The position numbers were made by a program, and so were the translations under genes. Under the pieces are notes generated by a model. That model was not told the DNA's origin. It was given only the letters and a program-made list of their open reading frames with translations, and did no database searches. Of a DNA stretch of 64,000 nt, positions 24,301 to 29,250 are shown one piece after another (position 1 is the first letter of the stretch; every line of letters starts with the position of its first letter). The stretch lies in assembly GCA_943736015.1 (NCBI GenBank), contig OX031060.1:27357231-27421230 (forward strand), in the 5' to 3' direction. The DNA comes from Tridacna crocea. Taxonomy: Eukaryota; Mollusca; Bivalvia; Cardiida; Cardiidae.

Positions 24301-24356
24301 TTATACCAGTTGGGGCCAATAAAGAAGCTGTGATGCCAGTTAAACTTTGGACATAA
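306..24356 (+). CDS. PLD1: Phospholipase D1/2, C-terminal 15 exons (gene span, 5' partial)
   Basis: Joined exons 306-389, 2921-3002, 7439-7552, 8655-8800, 10182-11095, 11713-11882, 12333-12585, 13859-13977, 15325-15435, 18649-18759, 18988-19079, 19737-19900, 21575-21642, 22652-22990, 24129-24356. All junctions are AG/GT and every phase closes, giving about 997 residues before TAA. The product should hydrolyse phosphatidylcholine to phosphatidic acid and choline on cellular membranes. HKD1 is HEKLVVID followed by [14 protein letters not shown]2 is HSKLMIID followed by [17 protein letters not shown]; the protein ends in VKLWT, like the conserved tail of animal PLD1/2. The N-terminal PX and PH domains are outside the window. 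The loop after HKD1 is much longer than in vertebrates. Animal PLD1 and PLD2 cannot be told apart here; invertebrates often have one ancestral gene. Family assignment is very secure. Confidence 0.95.
540..768 (-). mobile_element. TTAA-palindrome MITE (family A), complete
   Basis: Family description: TTAACYCTTTACC termini, ~67 bp central palindrome (gaaaacattgtgggaaaagg inward to tggtaacca), TTAA duplication. '+' here means the CACACAATCCC end comes first. This copy keeps both ends. Confidence 0.88.
831..1037 (+). mobile_element. MITE A, complete
   Basis: Palindrome centre changed to atggacgtaaccactat; ends ttaactctttaccacac and ggtaatgagttaa. Confidence 0.85.
1413..1594 (+). mobile_element. 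MITE A, left end missing
   Basis: Starts just before the palindrome; the right end tgtcgtttggtaaagaatca has lost TTAA. Confidence 0.7.
1602..1830 (+). mobile_element. MITE A, complete
   Basis: TTAA at both ends (ttaaccaattacc, ggtaatgaattaa); palindrome intact apart from gcacagtg. Confidence 0.88.
1905..1968. repeat. Hairpin repeat core copy
   Basis: agatcaagatcagactgcac / gtgcaggttgatcttgatct foldback within intron. Confidence 0.6.
2148..2376 (+). mobile_element. MITE A, complete
   Basis: Close to consensus with a perfect palindrome core; ends ttaacccattacc and ggtaatgggttaa. Confidence 0.92.
2492..2722 (-). mobile_element. MITE A/B intermediate
   Basis: Palindrome core reads aaattgctcgttacaagcaa, resembling family B, while the arms ggagaa/ttctcc resemble family A. 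Confidence 0.75.
2752..2893 (-). mobile_element. MITE A, partial
   Basis: From the palindrome to a right end, followed by an extra ttttggtaaagggttaa end piece 28 bp before PLD exon b. Confidence 0.7.
2921..3002 (+). CDS. PLD1: PLD exon b
   Basis: Completes the Trp split across the intron and encodes [10 protein letters not shown]...[11 protein letters not shown], matching the conserved PLD segment after ITDWW. Acceptor gcatag, donor gtaagt, ends in phase 0. Confidence 0.92.
3325..3556 (-). mobile_element. MITE A, complete
   Basis: ttaactctttaccaaacaac to gtgtggtaaagggttaa with a near-perfect palindrome. Confidence 0.9.
3736..3928 (-). mobile_element. MITE A, diverged
   Basis: Left part cagacaagaaaatcctagag, palindrome with tatccaaca centre, right unique part deleted. 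Confidence 0.65.
3935..4074 (+). mobile_element. MITE A, right half
   Basis: Begins inside the palindrome (accagcattttcccacaatg) and ends ttggtaaagagttga. Confidence 0.72.
4119..4339 (-). mobile_element. MITE A, complete, matched arm substitutions
   Basis: Palindrome 4225-4292 has cactgtagg on the left arm and cctacagtg on the right. Confidence 0.9.
4380..5879. mobile_element. pogo/Tigger-like DNA transposon, 1500 bp
   Basis: Ends CAGTAGATTCCGCTTATTTG and, inverted, CAGTGGATTCCACTTAATCG, flanked by TA on both sides (4378-4379, 5880-5881). Such termini and TA duplication fit the pogo/Tigger branch of Tc1/mariner. The interior is CpG-richer than the surroundings. A 116-codon open frame on the minus strand (5330-5680) is Lys/Arg-rich, but no DDE core is seen; probably non-autonomous or decayed. 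Confidence 0.8.
6110..6287 (+). mobile_element. MITE A, left end missing
   Basis: ccttttgaaagcattgtggg to tcttgattaa; followed by a minus-oriented left fragment to about 6358. Confidence 0.7.
6375..6523 (+). repeat. Repeat R3, copy
   Basis: ttatgccccccctgcaaaat...ggggggtatatttgaattgg then repeated gtctgtgtcc words and gtgtacaaaattatactaat; same order as 65-215 and 63331-63500. Confidence 0.7.
6722..6914 (+). mobile_element. MITE A, half of palindrome deleted
   Basis: Only the left arm of the palindrome remains (ttgttggaaaaggagaaaat); ends ttaaccctttacc and ggtaaagagtcaa. Confidence 0.78.
7078..7300 (+). mobile_element. MITE A, near complete
   Basis: ctttaccacacaatcccggg to gttgtttggtaaagc; lies 139 bp upstream of PLD exon c. 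Confidence 0.82.
7439..7552 (+). CDS. PLD1: PLD exon c
   Basis: Encodes [20 protein letters not shown] and on to PENIK, the conserved 'GV-hydrophobic-LYKE-E-AL' segment before HKD1. Acceptor ctacag, donor gtacat, phase 0 on both sides, 38 codons. Confidence 0.93.
7697..7918 (+). mobile_element. MITE A, diverged
   Basis: ttaaccctttaccatacaat; the palindrome is replaced by two direct ggagaaartgctgg pieces. Confidence 0.72.
7985..8100 (-). mobile_element. MITE A, right half
   Basis: agcattgtggggaaaggaga to gcattgtgtggtaaaaaatt. Confidence 0.65.
8346..8573 (-). mobile_element. MITE A, complete
   Basis: Both TTAA ends present; upstream of PLD exon d by 82 bp. Confidence 0.88.
8655..8800 (+). 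CDS. PLD1: PLD exon d with HKD motif 1
   Basis: Encodes VIRHPDHV...[13 protein letters not shown] then [18 protein letters not shown]. The HxKxxxxD catalytic His, Lys and Asp are all present. Acceptor atag, donor gtgagt, ends in phase 2. Confidence 0.96.
8819..9052 (+). mobile_element. MITE A, near complete
   Basis: Begins 18 bp after the donor of PLD exon d; ends cggtaaggagtttaa and is followed by a decayed minus copy. Confidence 0.8.
9320..9535 (+). mobile_element. MITE A, diverged
   Basis: ttaaccctttcccaaatatt, shortened palindrome agatgctggtaaccagcatc, end ttcaaagagttaa. Confidence 0.68.
9664..10113 (-). mobile_element. Older MITE A split by a younger one
   Basis: Left part 9664-9741 (attaactcgtcattgactga...), right part 9967-10113 with its own palindrome; 9742-9966 is inserted between them. 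Confidence 0.68.
9742..9966 (+). mobile_element. MITE A, complete, nested
   Basis: ttaacccattacaaatccct to tttggtaatgagtta, with an almost perfect palindrome, inside the older copy. Confidence 0.86.
10182..11095 (+). CDS. PLD1: PLD exon e, expanded inter-catalytic loop
   Basis: A single 914 bp exon. It opens with [12 protein letters not shown], the conserved continuation after HKD1 (human has R-LTD-G-V), then about 290 residues of hydrophilic sequence rich in Ser, Asp, Glu, Asn and Lys. The last ~45 residues are basic ([18 protein letters not shown]). This is the position of the PLD1-specific loop. No globular fold is recognised. Donor gtatgt, phase 1. Confidence 0.9.
11206..11415 (+). mobile_element. 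MITE A, right palindrome arm shortened
   Basis: ggtaaccacaatgttttcta: about 20 bp of the right arm is deleted. Both TTAA ends intact. Confidence 0.86.
11713..11882 (+). CDS. PLD1: PLD exon f, loop region
   Basis: Continues the charged loop: [20 protein letters not shown] through [10 protein letters not shown]. Acceptor gttttag, donor gtgagt, ends in phase 0. Sequence is not conserved enough to recognise alone; included because both splice phases fit and the frame stays open. Confidence 0.82.
11976..12204 (+). mobile_element. MITE family B, complete
   Basis: Family B: ttaa-c-ctttacc, taaggcatttctrtggtatc, palindrome gtggcaaaaggtgaaattgc with tcgtgacga centre, and a gagtaaagggttaa end. Confidence 0.88.
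12333..12585 (+). CDS. PLD1: PLD exon g
   Basis: Begins with the end of the loop ([16 protein letters not shown]) and runs into the conserved [20 protein letters not shown] segment and [10 protein letters not shown]. Acceptor cacag, donor gtgaga, ends in phase 1. Inside the frame the open reading runs past the donor into intron, so the 3' boundary rests on the splice site and phase. Confidence 0.92.
12728..12944 (+). mobile_element. MITE A, left terminus deleted
   Basis: Starts ttaacaatcccaattttta, missing the usual ccctttaccaca; right end tatagagttaa. Confidence 0.82.
13130..13327 (-). mobile_element. MITE A, palindrome mostly lost
   Basis: Unique arms well kept (ggactagtccaaattgaaag; ggtcgttaaaagtttggatt), but the centre is only attatgggaaaattccatat. 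Confidence 0.75.
13510..13800 (+). repeat. GCTCACC-type repeat, decayed copy in PLD intron
   Basis: aaggtcaccatagcacaaag...agcttttgtggtcatgcttc, tcatagaggccacattttct and cttgagaaaatctgagacaa follow the same order as the 58496 copy. Confidence 0.5.
13859..13977 (+). CDS. PLD1: PLD exon h
   Basis: Encodes [20 protein letters not shown] then [19 protein letters not shown], one of the most conserved stretches of animal PLD1/2. Acceptor ttctag, donor gtacta, ends in phase 0. Confidence 0.96.
13995..14080 (-). mobile_element. MITE A, left fragment
   Basis: actttaccagacaacagcaa to attcgtctttga, cut by the plus copy that follows; starts 18 bp after PLD exon h. Confidence 0.65.
14084..14311 (+). mobile_element. 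MITE A, complete
   Basis: accctttaccaacaatctgt to ggtaatgaattaa; shares its terminal TTAA with the next copy. Confidence 0.84.
14308..14503 (+). mobile_element. MITE A, left palindrome arm deleted
   Basis: agcctttggtaactagcatt shows the arm loss; tandem with 14084-14311 through one TTAA. Confidence 0.85.
14853..15082 (+). mobile_element. MITE A, complete
   Basis: Palindrome arms cactgtgg / ccacagcg, centre ctggttaccggc. Confidence 0.88.
15115..15239 (+). repeat. Intronic duplicate D1, copy 1
   Basis: 125 bp from actcatccattttgagaatg to aaacctccattcc nearly identical to 19413-19539; derived from the right part of a decayed MITE. Confidence 0.9.
15325..15435 (+). CDS. PLD1: PLD exon i
   Basis: Encodes [18 protein letters not shown]...VKSQ, the linker with the 'YP-LLPKS' signature of PLD1/2 before the second catalytic half. 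Acceptor caag, donor gtatga, phase 0, 37 codons. Confidence 0.9.
16250..17770. other. Intronic block unlike its surroundings, probably decayed DNA transposon
   Basis: No MITE copies, more CpG and repeated 'ccgataa/tcggata' words like those in the 4380-5879 element. I could not find matching terminal repeats and see no coding exon. Confidence 0.35.
17815..17975. repeat. Large imperfect palindrome (~160 bp)
   Basis: Outer arms atatttgtctttttcggtga / tcaccgaaaaggacaaatat and inner arms around aatattttcactcgtggc / gccactcgtgaaaatatt; a foldback repeat of a kind seen dispersed in bivalves. Confidence 0.75.
18170..18245. repeat. Hairpin repeat core copy
   Basis: gccctggtcagactgtgcaa / tttgcagtctgaccagggtt forms a nearly perfect foldback with the family core. 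Confidence 0.65.
18353..18540. repeat. Dispersed hairpin repeat (GATCTGACTGCA core), copy
   Basis: Core agatctgactgcattctgtg / cactctgatcttgatc followed by gctgtttgcaaaaggtcagt. The upstream part aligns with 50990-51065 (caagcc...aaaacc...ttatctcc). Best complete copy in the window. Confidence 0.7.
18649..18759 (+). CDS. PLD1: PLD exon j
   Basis: Encodes [20 protein letters not shown] to AKHYIYFE, matching the 'LRS-WSAG---EESIH' and 'HYIYIE' motifs. Acceptor tttcag, donor gtatgc, phase 0. Confidence 0.95.
18786..18965 (-). mobile_element. MITE A filling most of a PLD intron
   Basis: taactctttaccaaatgaca to tgtaaagggttga; occupies about 180 of the 228 bp between PLD exons j and k. Right arm of the palindrome missing. 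Confidence 0.82.
18988..19079 (+). CDS. PLD1: PLD exon k
   Basis: Encodes [20 protein letters not shown] to [11 protein letters not shown], directly continuing HYIYFE. The preceding intron is only 228 bp and is mostly one MITE. Acceptor tttcag, donor gtatct, ends in phase 2. Confidence 0.95.
19241..19412. repeat. Homopolymer/dinucleotide tracts bracketing an R3 fragment
   Basis: A run of C followed by (CA)n, an R3-like piece (ggtgggtatactagaattgc...ctgtctg), then (TG)n and a run of 18 G. Confidence 0.7.
19413..19539 (+). repeat. Intronic duplicate D1, copy 2
   Basis: Second copy of 15115-15239, differing at a few positions (gcttatcacg for gctcatcatg). It begins at the base following the G homopolymer. 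Confidence 0.9.
19552..19697 (-). mobile_element. MITE A, left end replaced
   Basis: Perfect 67 bp palindrome, then ggttataag... and gatgggttaa; lies 40 bp upstream of PLD exon l. Confidence 0.78.
19737..19900 (+). CDS. PLD1: PLD exon l
   Basis: Encodes [20 protein letters not shown] then [19 protein letters not shown]...LTKRG, matching 'YRVYVVIPLLPGFEGD' of PLD1. Acceptor aacag, donor gtaatt, ends in phase 1. Confidence 0.95.
19918..20147 (-). mobile_element. MITE A, complete
   Basis: ttcaactctttacaaaacaa to gtgtggtagaaagttaa, 17 bp after the exon l donor; TTAA shared with the next fragment. Confidence 0.84.
20144..20265 (+). mobile_element. MITE A, left half
   Basis: ttaaccctttaccagacaat to ttcctacaacattttttttt. 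Confidence 0.72.
20305..20921 (-). mobile_element. DNA transposon remnant with ~180 bp terminal inverted repeats
   Basis: CAGGGTGTTTCATAATATGT at the left pairs with inverted CAGGATGTTTCATAATATCT at the right, and similarity continues for about 170-190 bp inward, including gtgtgttaagtt and cctttgaaagtgtcaatcct. Flanks are ATGTA on both sides (20300-20304, 20922-20926). Between the arms lies a decayed transposase tail on the minus strand. Confidence 0.82.
20475..20743 (-). pseudogene. Decayed transposase C-terminus
   Basis: Minus-strand frames read [20 protein letters not shown] then [20 protein letters not shown] and, after a frame break, a [10 protein letters not shown] tail. This is the recurring end of Tc1/mariner-like transposases common in animal genomes ('GYLK-R-Y-PN-DELK--I--EI' ... 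'GGHIEHLL'). The DDE core is absent, so it cannot be functional. Confidence 0.65.
21132..21328 (+). mobile_element. MITE A, diverged
   Basis: ctattaccacactatcctga, palindrome centre atgctgctaatcagcat, end agtaaagagcttaa. Confidence 0.66.
21325..21556 (+). mobile_element. MITE A, complete, matched arm substitutions
   Basis: Palindrome 21380-21446 has ggttgaaaaagg paired with cctttttcaacg. Ends 18 bp before PLD exon m. Confidence 0.9.
21575..21642 (+). CDS. PLD1: PLD exon m
   Basis: A 68 bp exon encoding [23 protein letters not shown] in frame; [10 protein letters not shown] matches the family's 'FCGLRTHAEL'. It lies 18 bp downstream of a MITE end. Acceptor ttgcag, donor gtaaac, phase 0 at the end. 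Confidence 0.94.
21686..21855 (-). mobile_element. MITE A, diverged, right end lost
   Basis: cttaaacccatccatattga to cctacatttttaatagc. Confidence 0.65.
22137..22366 (+). mobile_element. MITE A, complete, tandem 1
   Basis: ttaagtttttaccacataat to ggtagaaagttaa; next copy begins at the same TTAA. Confidence 0.9.
22363..22591 (+). mobile_element. MITE A, complete, tandem 2
   Basis: ttaaccacttaccacacaac to gtgtggtaaaggattaa; 60 bp before PLD exon n. Confidence 0.9.
22652..22990 (+). CDS. PLD1: PLD exon n with HKD motif 2
   Basis: Encodes [20 protein letters not shown] then [18 protein letters not shown], containing the second HxKxxxxD triad and the GSxN element; it continues to the variable [12 protein letters not shown] segment. 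Acceptor tctag, donor gtacat, 113 codons, phase 0. Confidence 0.97.
23027..23234 (+). mobile_element. MITE A, palindrome shortened
   Basis: ttaaccccatactaaacaat; centre gaaaatgctggtattttctt; end gggaaaggattaa. Begins 37 bp after the exon n donor. Confidence 0.8.
23318..23462 (-). mobile_element. MITE A, diverged
   Basis: gaaattcagacttgtccaaa to ccaggtgttttcaaaaa. Confidence 0.62.
23499..23730 (+). mobile_element. MITE A, complete
   Basis: ataaccctttaccacacaat to catttggtaaagagttaa; one TTAA decayed to ATAA. Confidence 0.86.
24129..24356 (+). CDS. PLD1: PLD terminal coding exon
   Basis: Encodes [20 protein letters not shown] through [20 protein letters not shown] to PVKLWT and TAA at 24354-24356. 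The C-terminal 'P-(V/M)-x-(V/L)-WT' end is typical of PLD1/2, where the intact terminus is needed for activity. Acceptor cacag. Confidence 0.96.
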   Translation, partial: VFNCIPDDHIKSFEQLKQMASQKTLAETDPETAHAELKKIKGRLVFLPLYFLEDQESIIPVGANKEAVMPVKLWT

Positions 24357-24357
24357 C

Positions 24358-24515
24358 TATTCCTTTATCTAACAATCTCATTTTTAATGACCCTCAGGGA
24401 AAAAGCTTCCAAAAATACCTTTGGAAATAAAGTTGATGCTGATAACCAGCACTTTCTTCTGTTTCTACAATGTTTTTTGTTGTTTTGAGAAGAAATCTCA
24501 GCATTTATGGCACAT
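24358..24515 (+). mobile_element. MITE A, decayed, in PLD 3' UTR
   Basis: tattcctttatctaacaatc and gctgataaccagcactttct. Starts 2 bp after the stop codon and carries the candidate AATAAA. Confidence 0.6.
24426..24431 (+). promoter_or_regulatory. Candidate PLD polyadenylation signal
   Basis: AATAAA 70 bp after the stop codon, inside a decayed MITE (24358-24515), where the copies usually read gaaaaggagaaaatg. No transcript evidence; other signals further down cannot be excluded. Confidence 0.4.
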
Positions 24516-24714
24516 TTAACCCATTACCACACTATTCCAACTCTCGACAACCCTGAGAAGGAAGCCTTTAGAAGACATGCATTTTCTCCCTTTCCCACCA
24601 TGTTTTCTACCCTTCACAAAACAAATTTCAAATTTTTAGTCACTTTTGTCATCTGCAAATGCTTTTGATTTGGATGAACTAAAATTTTGTTGTTTACTCA
24701 TGAGTCAACTCTTT
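24516..24714 (+). mobile_element. MITE A, palindrome left arm deleted
   Basis: ttaacccattaccacactat; tagaagacatgcattttctc marks the deletion. First of three abutting copies. Confidence 0.82.
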
Positions 24715-24937
24715 ACCAAACTACAAAATTGTGAACTAGTTTAAGTTAAAAGTATTTGCAGATTACAATTGAAATGTTACTCAATTAATGGAATTTGTTT
24801 TTCATAGGGTAGAAAACATAGTGGAAAAAGGAGAAAATGCTGGTTACCAGCATTTATTTTCTCCTTTTCCCACTATGTTTTCAAAAGCCTTCTTTGTTGG
24901 GATCTTTAAAACTGGGGATTGTTCGGTAAAGTGTTAA
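24711..24937 (-). mobile_element. MITE A, complete, matched arm substitutions
   Basis: Palindrome 24812-24882 has catagtgg paired with ccactatg, plus a 4 bp insertion in the right arm. Confidence 0.88.
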
Positions 24938-25162
24938 CCCATTACCACACAATCCCTACTTTTGACGCCCCTGAGAAAGAAGCCTTTAGAAAACATCGTA
25001 GGAAAAGGAGAAAATGCTGGTAACCAGCATTTTCTCCTTTTCCCACAATGTTTTCTACCCTTCACAAAACAAATTTCAAGTTTTCAGTCACTTTTATTTT
25101 GTCATCTGCAAATGCTTTCAATTTGGACCAGTTTAAAATGTTGTCGTTTGGTAATGGGTTAA
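24934..25162 (+). mobile_element. MITE A, complete
   Basis: Third of three abutting copies; near-consensus, ends ttaacccattacc and ggtaatgggttaa. Confidence 0.92.
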
Positions 25163-25308
25163 TTATTGTTTCTGAAAAAACTCCCATGTCGGACAAGCCT
25201 TAGTTTTGATGTCTGAAAAAGGAGTTCATATTGCTATACATTCCTGTACACAAACTACATGTACTGCATTACATTGTTATATGAACAGTGCTCTTGCAAA
25301 AGGGGCTA

Positions 25309-25538
25309 AAACTCTTTACCAAACGACAAAACTTTTAACTAGTCCAAATTGAAAGCATTTGCAGACGACAAAATAAATGTGGATCAAAAAGTGAATTTTG
25401 AATTGGATAGGCTAGAAAACATTTGTTGAAAAAAGAGAAAATGTTGGTTACCAGCATTTTCTCCTTTTCCCACAATGTTTTCCAAAGGCTTCTTTCACAG
25501 AGTCGTCAAAAGTCAGGATTGTGTGGTAAAGCATTCAA
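25309..25538 (-). mobile_element. MITE A, near complete
   Basis: ctaaaactctttaccaaacg to gtgtggtaaagcattca. Confidence 0.85.
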
Positions 25539-25759
25539 TGCATCTTCATGGTGCCTTATACCAAGGATTTCATCACATAACTATTGATCCATGAAATCCA
25601 GTTTGCTTACCAATTGACCGAATCTTAAGGTAGAGTGATCCTTGAACATGCAGAAAATTTACAAAGTTTCAACACAGGTCAGCCTGTCAGAGTGCACAGG
25701 CAGTCCTTGGATGATATTTTTTTGCAGGTGCTTCTAACTCTAGTTTTACAGAGATGGTC

Positions 25760-25988
25760 AGTTAACTTGTTTCCACAATTCCAAGTTTTAACAACCCTTA
25801 AATAGAAAGCATTTTGGAAACATTGTGGGAAAAGGAGAAAATGTTGGTAATTAGAATTTTCTCCTTTTCCCACAATGTTTTCAACCCTTTTCGAAGACAT
25901 TTTTTTCTATTTGAGCCACATTAAAATTGTTGTCTGCAACTGCTTTTACTTTGGACTAGTCTAACATTTTGTTGTTTGGTCAAGAATT
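25760..25988 (+). mobile_element. MITE A, near complete
   Basis: gttaacttgtttccacaatt to ttgtttggtcaagaatt; palindrome centre gttggtaattagaat. Confidence 0.82.
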
Positions 25989-26118
25989 CATGCTTTTTAA
26001 ACTTGTTCTAATTGAAAGCATTTGCAGATGACAAAAAAGGGAGGACTCGGATTTTGAAACTTGGCTTTATCCTTTATGAAACAACCTTAAGTTTTAATGA
26101 CCCTATGGAAGAAGGACT

Positions 26119-26346
26119 TTAACCCTTTACCCCATAAGGCATTTCTATGGTATCTCTAATTGACCCTAAATAATAGCAAGGATGAAACAGTGTCTTATGT
26201 GTATATGACACCTTTTGATAGCATAGAAAACACTATGACAAAAGGTGAAATTGCTCGTCACAAGCAATTTCACCTTTTGCCACAATGTTTTCCAAAGGCT
26301 CCTACAAGCAATGCATAGAAATGAGTATCTATGGAGTAAAGGGTAA
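26119..26346 (+). mobile_element. MITE family B, near complete
   Basis: ttaaccctttaccccataag; palindrome centre tcgtcacaa; right end gagtaaagggtaaa has lost TTAA. Confidence 0.88.
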
Positions 26347-26530
26347 AAAAAGGCATGAAAGATTGATTGATTGTATGATGTTTAGCACCATTTTCAACAT
26401 TTCTGTTATATGGCCGTGGCCAGGGCAAGTATCTATGCTTTCCGAGAGTCTGTTTTACCAGTGATCAATGGTGGGACAGGAATGAATCCTTTTGCAATGA
26501 CTATCATCAGTCCTTGAAAAGAAATTGGCT

Positions 26531-26599
26531 GAGCAAGAAACTGAACCTATGACCCCCAGTTCTGAAGTCCTGCAAGCTACCGACTGAGCTAATGGGGCT
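26531..26599 (-). repeat. tRNA-derived SINE head or tRNA pseudogene (Lys-like)
   Basis: Minus strand reads agccccattagctcagtcgg tagctt... with an A-box and a B-box-like ggttcagtttc. The D arm is tRNA-Lys-like, but the anticodon stem does not fold well and the acceptor stem does not pair, so it is not a working tRNA. The retroposed unit may reach 26350. Confidence 0.6.
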
Positions 26600-26611
26600 T
26601 GGCAATCTTTG

Positions 26612-26763
26612 TAAGACAGAATATGCTGGTTACCAGTATTTTCTTCTTTTCCCACAATGTTTTTCCCCCCTTTTAAAGGCAAATGTCATCATTTGAACTG
26701 TATCAATTTTGTCTGCAAATGCTGTTAATTTTTAAGTTGCCTAAAATTTTGTCACTTGGTTAA
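26612..26763 (+). mobile_element. MITE A, right part
   Basis: acagaatatgctggttacca to cacttggttaa; follows the tRNA-like repeat and abuts the next MITE. Confidence 0.7.
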
Positions 26764-26989
26764 CTCTTTACCTAATGGCAAAATTTTAGACAAGTCCAAA
26801 CTGAAAGCATTTGCAGACAACAAAATAAAAGTGACAGGAAAATTGAAAATTGTCTCGGGAAGGGAAGAAAACATTGTGGGAAAAGGAGAAAATGCTGGTT
26901 ACCAGCATTTTCTGCTTTTCCCATAATGTTTTCTAAAGGCTTCTTTTTCAGGGTTGTCAAAAGTAGGGATTGTGTGGTAATGAGTCAAG
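26760..26989 (-). mobile_element. MITE A, complete
   Basis: ttaactctttacctaatggc to tgtgtggtaatgagtcaa. Confidence 0.88.
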
Positions 26990-27174
26990 GGTAATAGAGA
27001 TACTTTTGCCTCACAATTCCTTTTATAGTGATTCTTAGTTTGAAGTAGGTATGGGAAGGTTTCATTCGTAGTCTTTGATGCGTATGCATTTTACTGAGGG
27101 TGTAGACTTGTATCAAACTGCATGTGATTGTAGCAGCAGCATCTCTATCAATTGTTATTGTTGAGGACTTAATC

Positions 27175-27435
27175 TTAACTCTTTACCACACTATGCAGGC
27201 TTTTATTGACCCTTGGAATGAAGCCTTATGAAAACATTGTGGAAAATGGAGAAAATGCTGGTAACCAGCATTTTCTCCTTTTCCCCGCAATGTTTTCTAC
27301 ACTTCTACTTTTCTTACATTGTTTTCTACCCTTACCCCTACAAAAATTACACTATATGAGCAACATTGAAATTATTGTCTGCAAATTCTTTCACTTTGGA
27401 CAGGGCTTGAATTTTGTTGTATGGTAGGGGGTTAA
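27175..27435 (+). mobile_element. MITE A, complete with internal duplication
   Basis: gttttctacacttctacttt followed by a second gttttctaccctta adds about 30 bp after the palindrome. Confidence 0.85.
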
Positions 27436-27529
27436 TGAAATTCCAATAAATATTATGAAATATACTGTTATAATAGACAACTATGTGAATTGAGCAGGAT
27501 AAGGGTTGAATTTGTAGGGTGTGCCACTT

Positions 27530-27756
27530 GACCTATTACCAAACAATCCCTACTTTTGACGACCCTGAGAAAGAAGCCTTTAGAAAACATTATGGGAAAA
27601 GCAGAAAATGCTGGTAACCTGCATTTTCTCCTTTCCCCACAATGTTTTCTACCCTTCACAAAACAAATTTCAAATGTGAAATTACTTTTATATTGTTGTC
27701 AGCAAATGCTTTCAATTTGGAAAAACCCAAAATATTGTCGTTTGGTAATGAGTTAA
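27530..27756 (+). mobile_element. MITE A, complete
   Basis: gacctattaccaaacaatcc to tttggtaatgagttaa. Confidence 0.87.
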
Positions 27757-27864
27757 TTCCTAACTTCATGAACATTTTTTGAAAGGTAAACCGAACACAT
27801 TCCAGGGCATTGATGTATGACTAATTTGCAAATATAAGTATGCAAACCTATCATTATATCCCAT

Positions 27865-28087
27865 TTTAATCCTTTTCCATATCAAACAATCCTTTGTTTT
27901 AATGAAACTGTTCAAGTAAAAGGCTTTTAAATACATGGAAAAAGGACGACCAATATTTTCTCCTTTTCCCACAATGTTTTCTGCTGCTTTGAAGACAAAT
28001 TTCATCTTTCCAGTCTCACTTAATTTGTCTTTTGCAAATGTTTTCAATTTGGACAAGTCTACAATTTTGGTAAAGAGTAGAGTTAAG
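27865..28087 (+). mobile_element. MITE A, palindrome left arm decayed
   Basis: tttaatccttttccatatca to ggtaaagagtagagttaa. Confidence 0.75.
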
Positions 28088-28450
28088 TTGAGACTTACTA
28101 GAATAACTTGCTCAAACAAGCAATTTGCATTTTTTCCAGAATTGGTTTTTAAAAGCCTTCTAATTCAGGGGTGTAAAAGATCATCATTGGAAAATTGCAA
28201 ATTTATACAAAAATGATCAATAGATAGATTTATACATATTCTTTTATTCTCAGTAAATACTTTGTGCAATGCTTGCTACGCATTTTATTGCTGTTAAGTG
28301 TTAGGAAGTAGAGGGGTATATACTGGTTTCATCATGTGTTTTTGTCTATTTGTCTTTAGACTTTTTTTGTTTCCAAGTTCTAAGTTGTTTGACTTAGAAC
28401 CCAGAAACTTTTTACAAGTCTAGCTAATAACCCAAGGAGGTGTCCTATTT

Positions 28451-28515
28451 TTAGCTCACCTGAGCACGAAGTGCTCATGGTGAGCTTTTGTGATCGCCCA
28501 ATGTCCGTCGTCCTT
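28451..28515 (+). repeat. GCTCACCTGAGCAC hairpin repeat, 5' end fragment
   Basis: agctcacctgagcacgaagt / gctcatggtgagct is an inverted pair; then tttgtgatcgcccaatgtcc. It is cut short where a MITE fragment begins at 28516. Confidence 0.75.
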
Positions 28516-28675
28516 GACTGAAAATTTGAAAATTGTTTTGTGAAGGGTAGAAAACATTGTGAGAAAAGGAGAAAATGCTGGTTACCAGCATTTTCTGCTT
28601 TTCTTACAATGTTTTCTAAAGGCTTCTTTCTCAGGGTCGTCAAAAACGGGGATTGCATGGAAATGGGTAAAGGAT
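28516..28675 (-). mobile_element. MITE A, left end replaced
   Basis: tgactgaaaatttgaaaatt to tgcatggaaatgggtaa; the left terminus is missing where the GCTCACC repeat ends. Confidence 0.78.
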
Positions 28676-28827
28676 TTTTTTGGACAGAGCTGCTGATTAC
28701 CAGCATTTTCTACCTTTCCACTAATGTTTTTCAAAGCCTACTTTGTCTGGGTTGTTGAAACTCTGGATCATGTGGTGAGGGGTTATGCAAACATTATTTT
28801 GTTCCTATCTTGGGTTTGAGTGTCCCT

Positions 28828-28935
28828 CTACCATACAATCCTGAATTTAATGACCTTTAGGAAGAAGTCATAGAAAAACATTGTGGGAAAAGGAGCATTT
28901 TTTCCATTTTCCACAATGTTTTCTGCCCTATTTAG
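28828..28935 (+). mobile_element. MITE A, left part
   Basis: ctctaccatacaatcctgaa to ttttctgcccta, palindrome centre deleted; abuts the next copy. Confidence 0.72.
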
Positions 28936-29160
28936 CCTTTTACCAAACAATCCCCGGTTTTTACAACCCTGAGATGGAAGCCTTTTGAAAACATGGTGGG
29001 AAAAAGGAGAAAATGCTGGTAACCAGCATTTTCTCCTTTTCCCACAATGTTTTCTACCCTGCTGGAAACAAATTTCAATTTTTGAGTTATGTTTGTTTAG
29101 TCGTCCTCAACTGCTTTCATTTTGGACTAGGCTGAAATTTTGTCGTTTGGGAAAGGTTTC
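28934..29160 (+). mobile_element. MITE A, complete
   Basis: tagccttttaccaaacaatc to gtttgggaaaggtttc; good palindrome. Confidence 0.83.
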
Positions 29161-29250
29161 AGCCAGGTTTCACCAATTGTGTCACATTTGATTTGTTGTC
29201 TGCAGCTGCCTTGAATTTGGACTAATGTAAAATTTGTTATTTGGTAATGA

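Noticed and set aside
26531..26599. Functional tRNA gene
   Set aside because: A and B boxes resemble a tRNA, but the acceptor and anticodon stems do not pair, so it is a SINE head or pseudogene.
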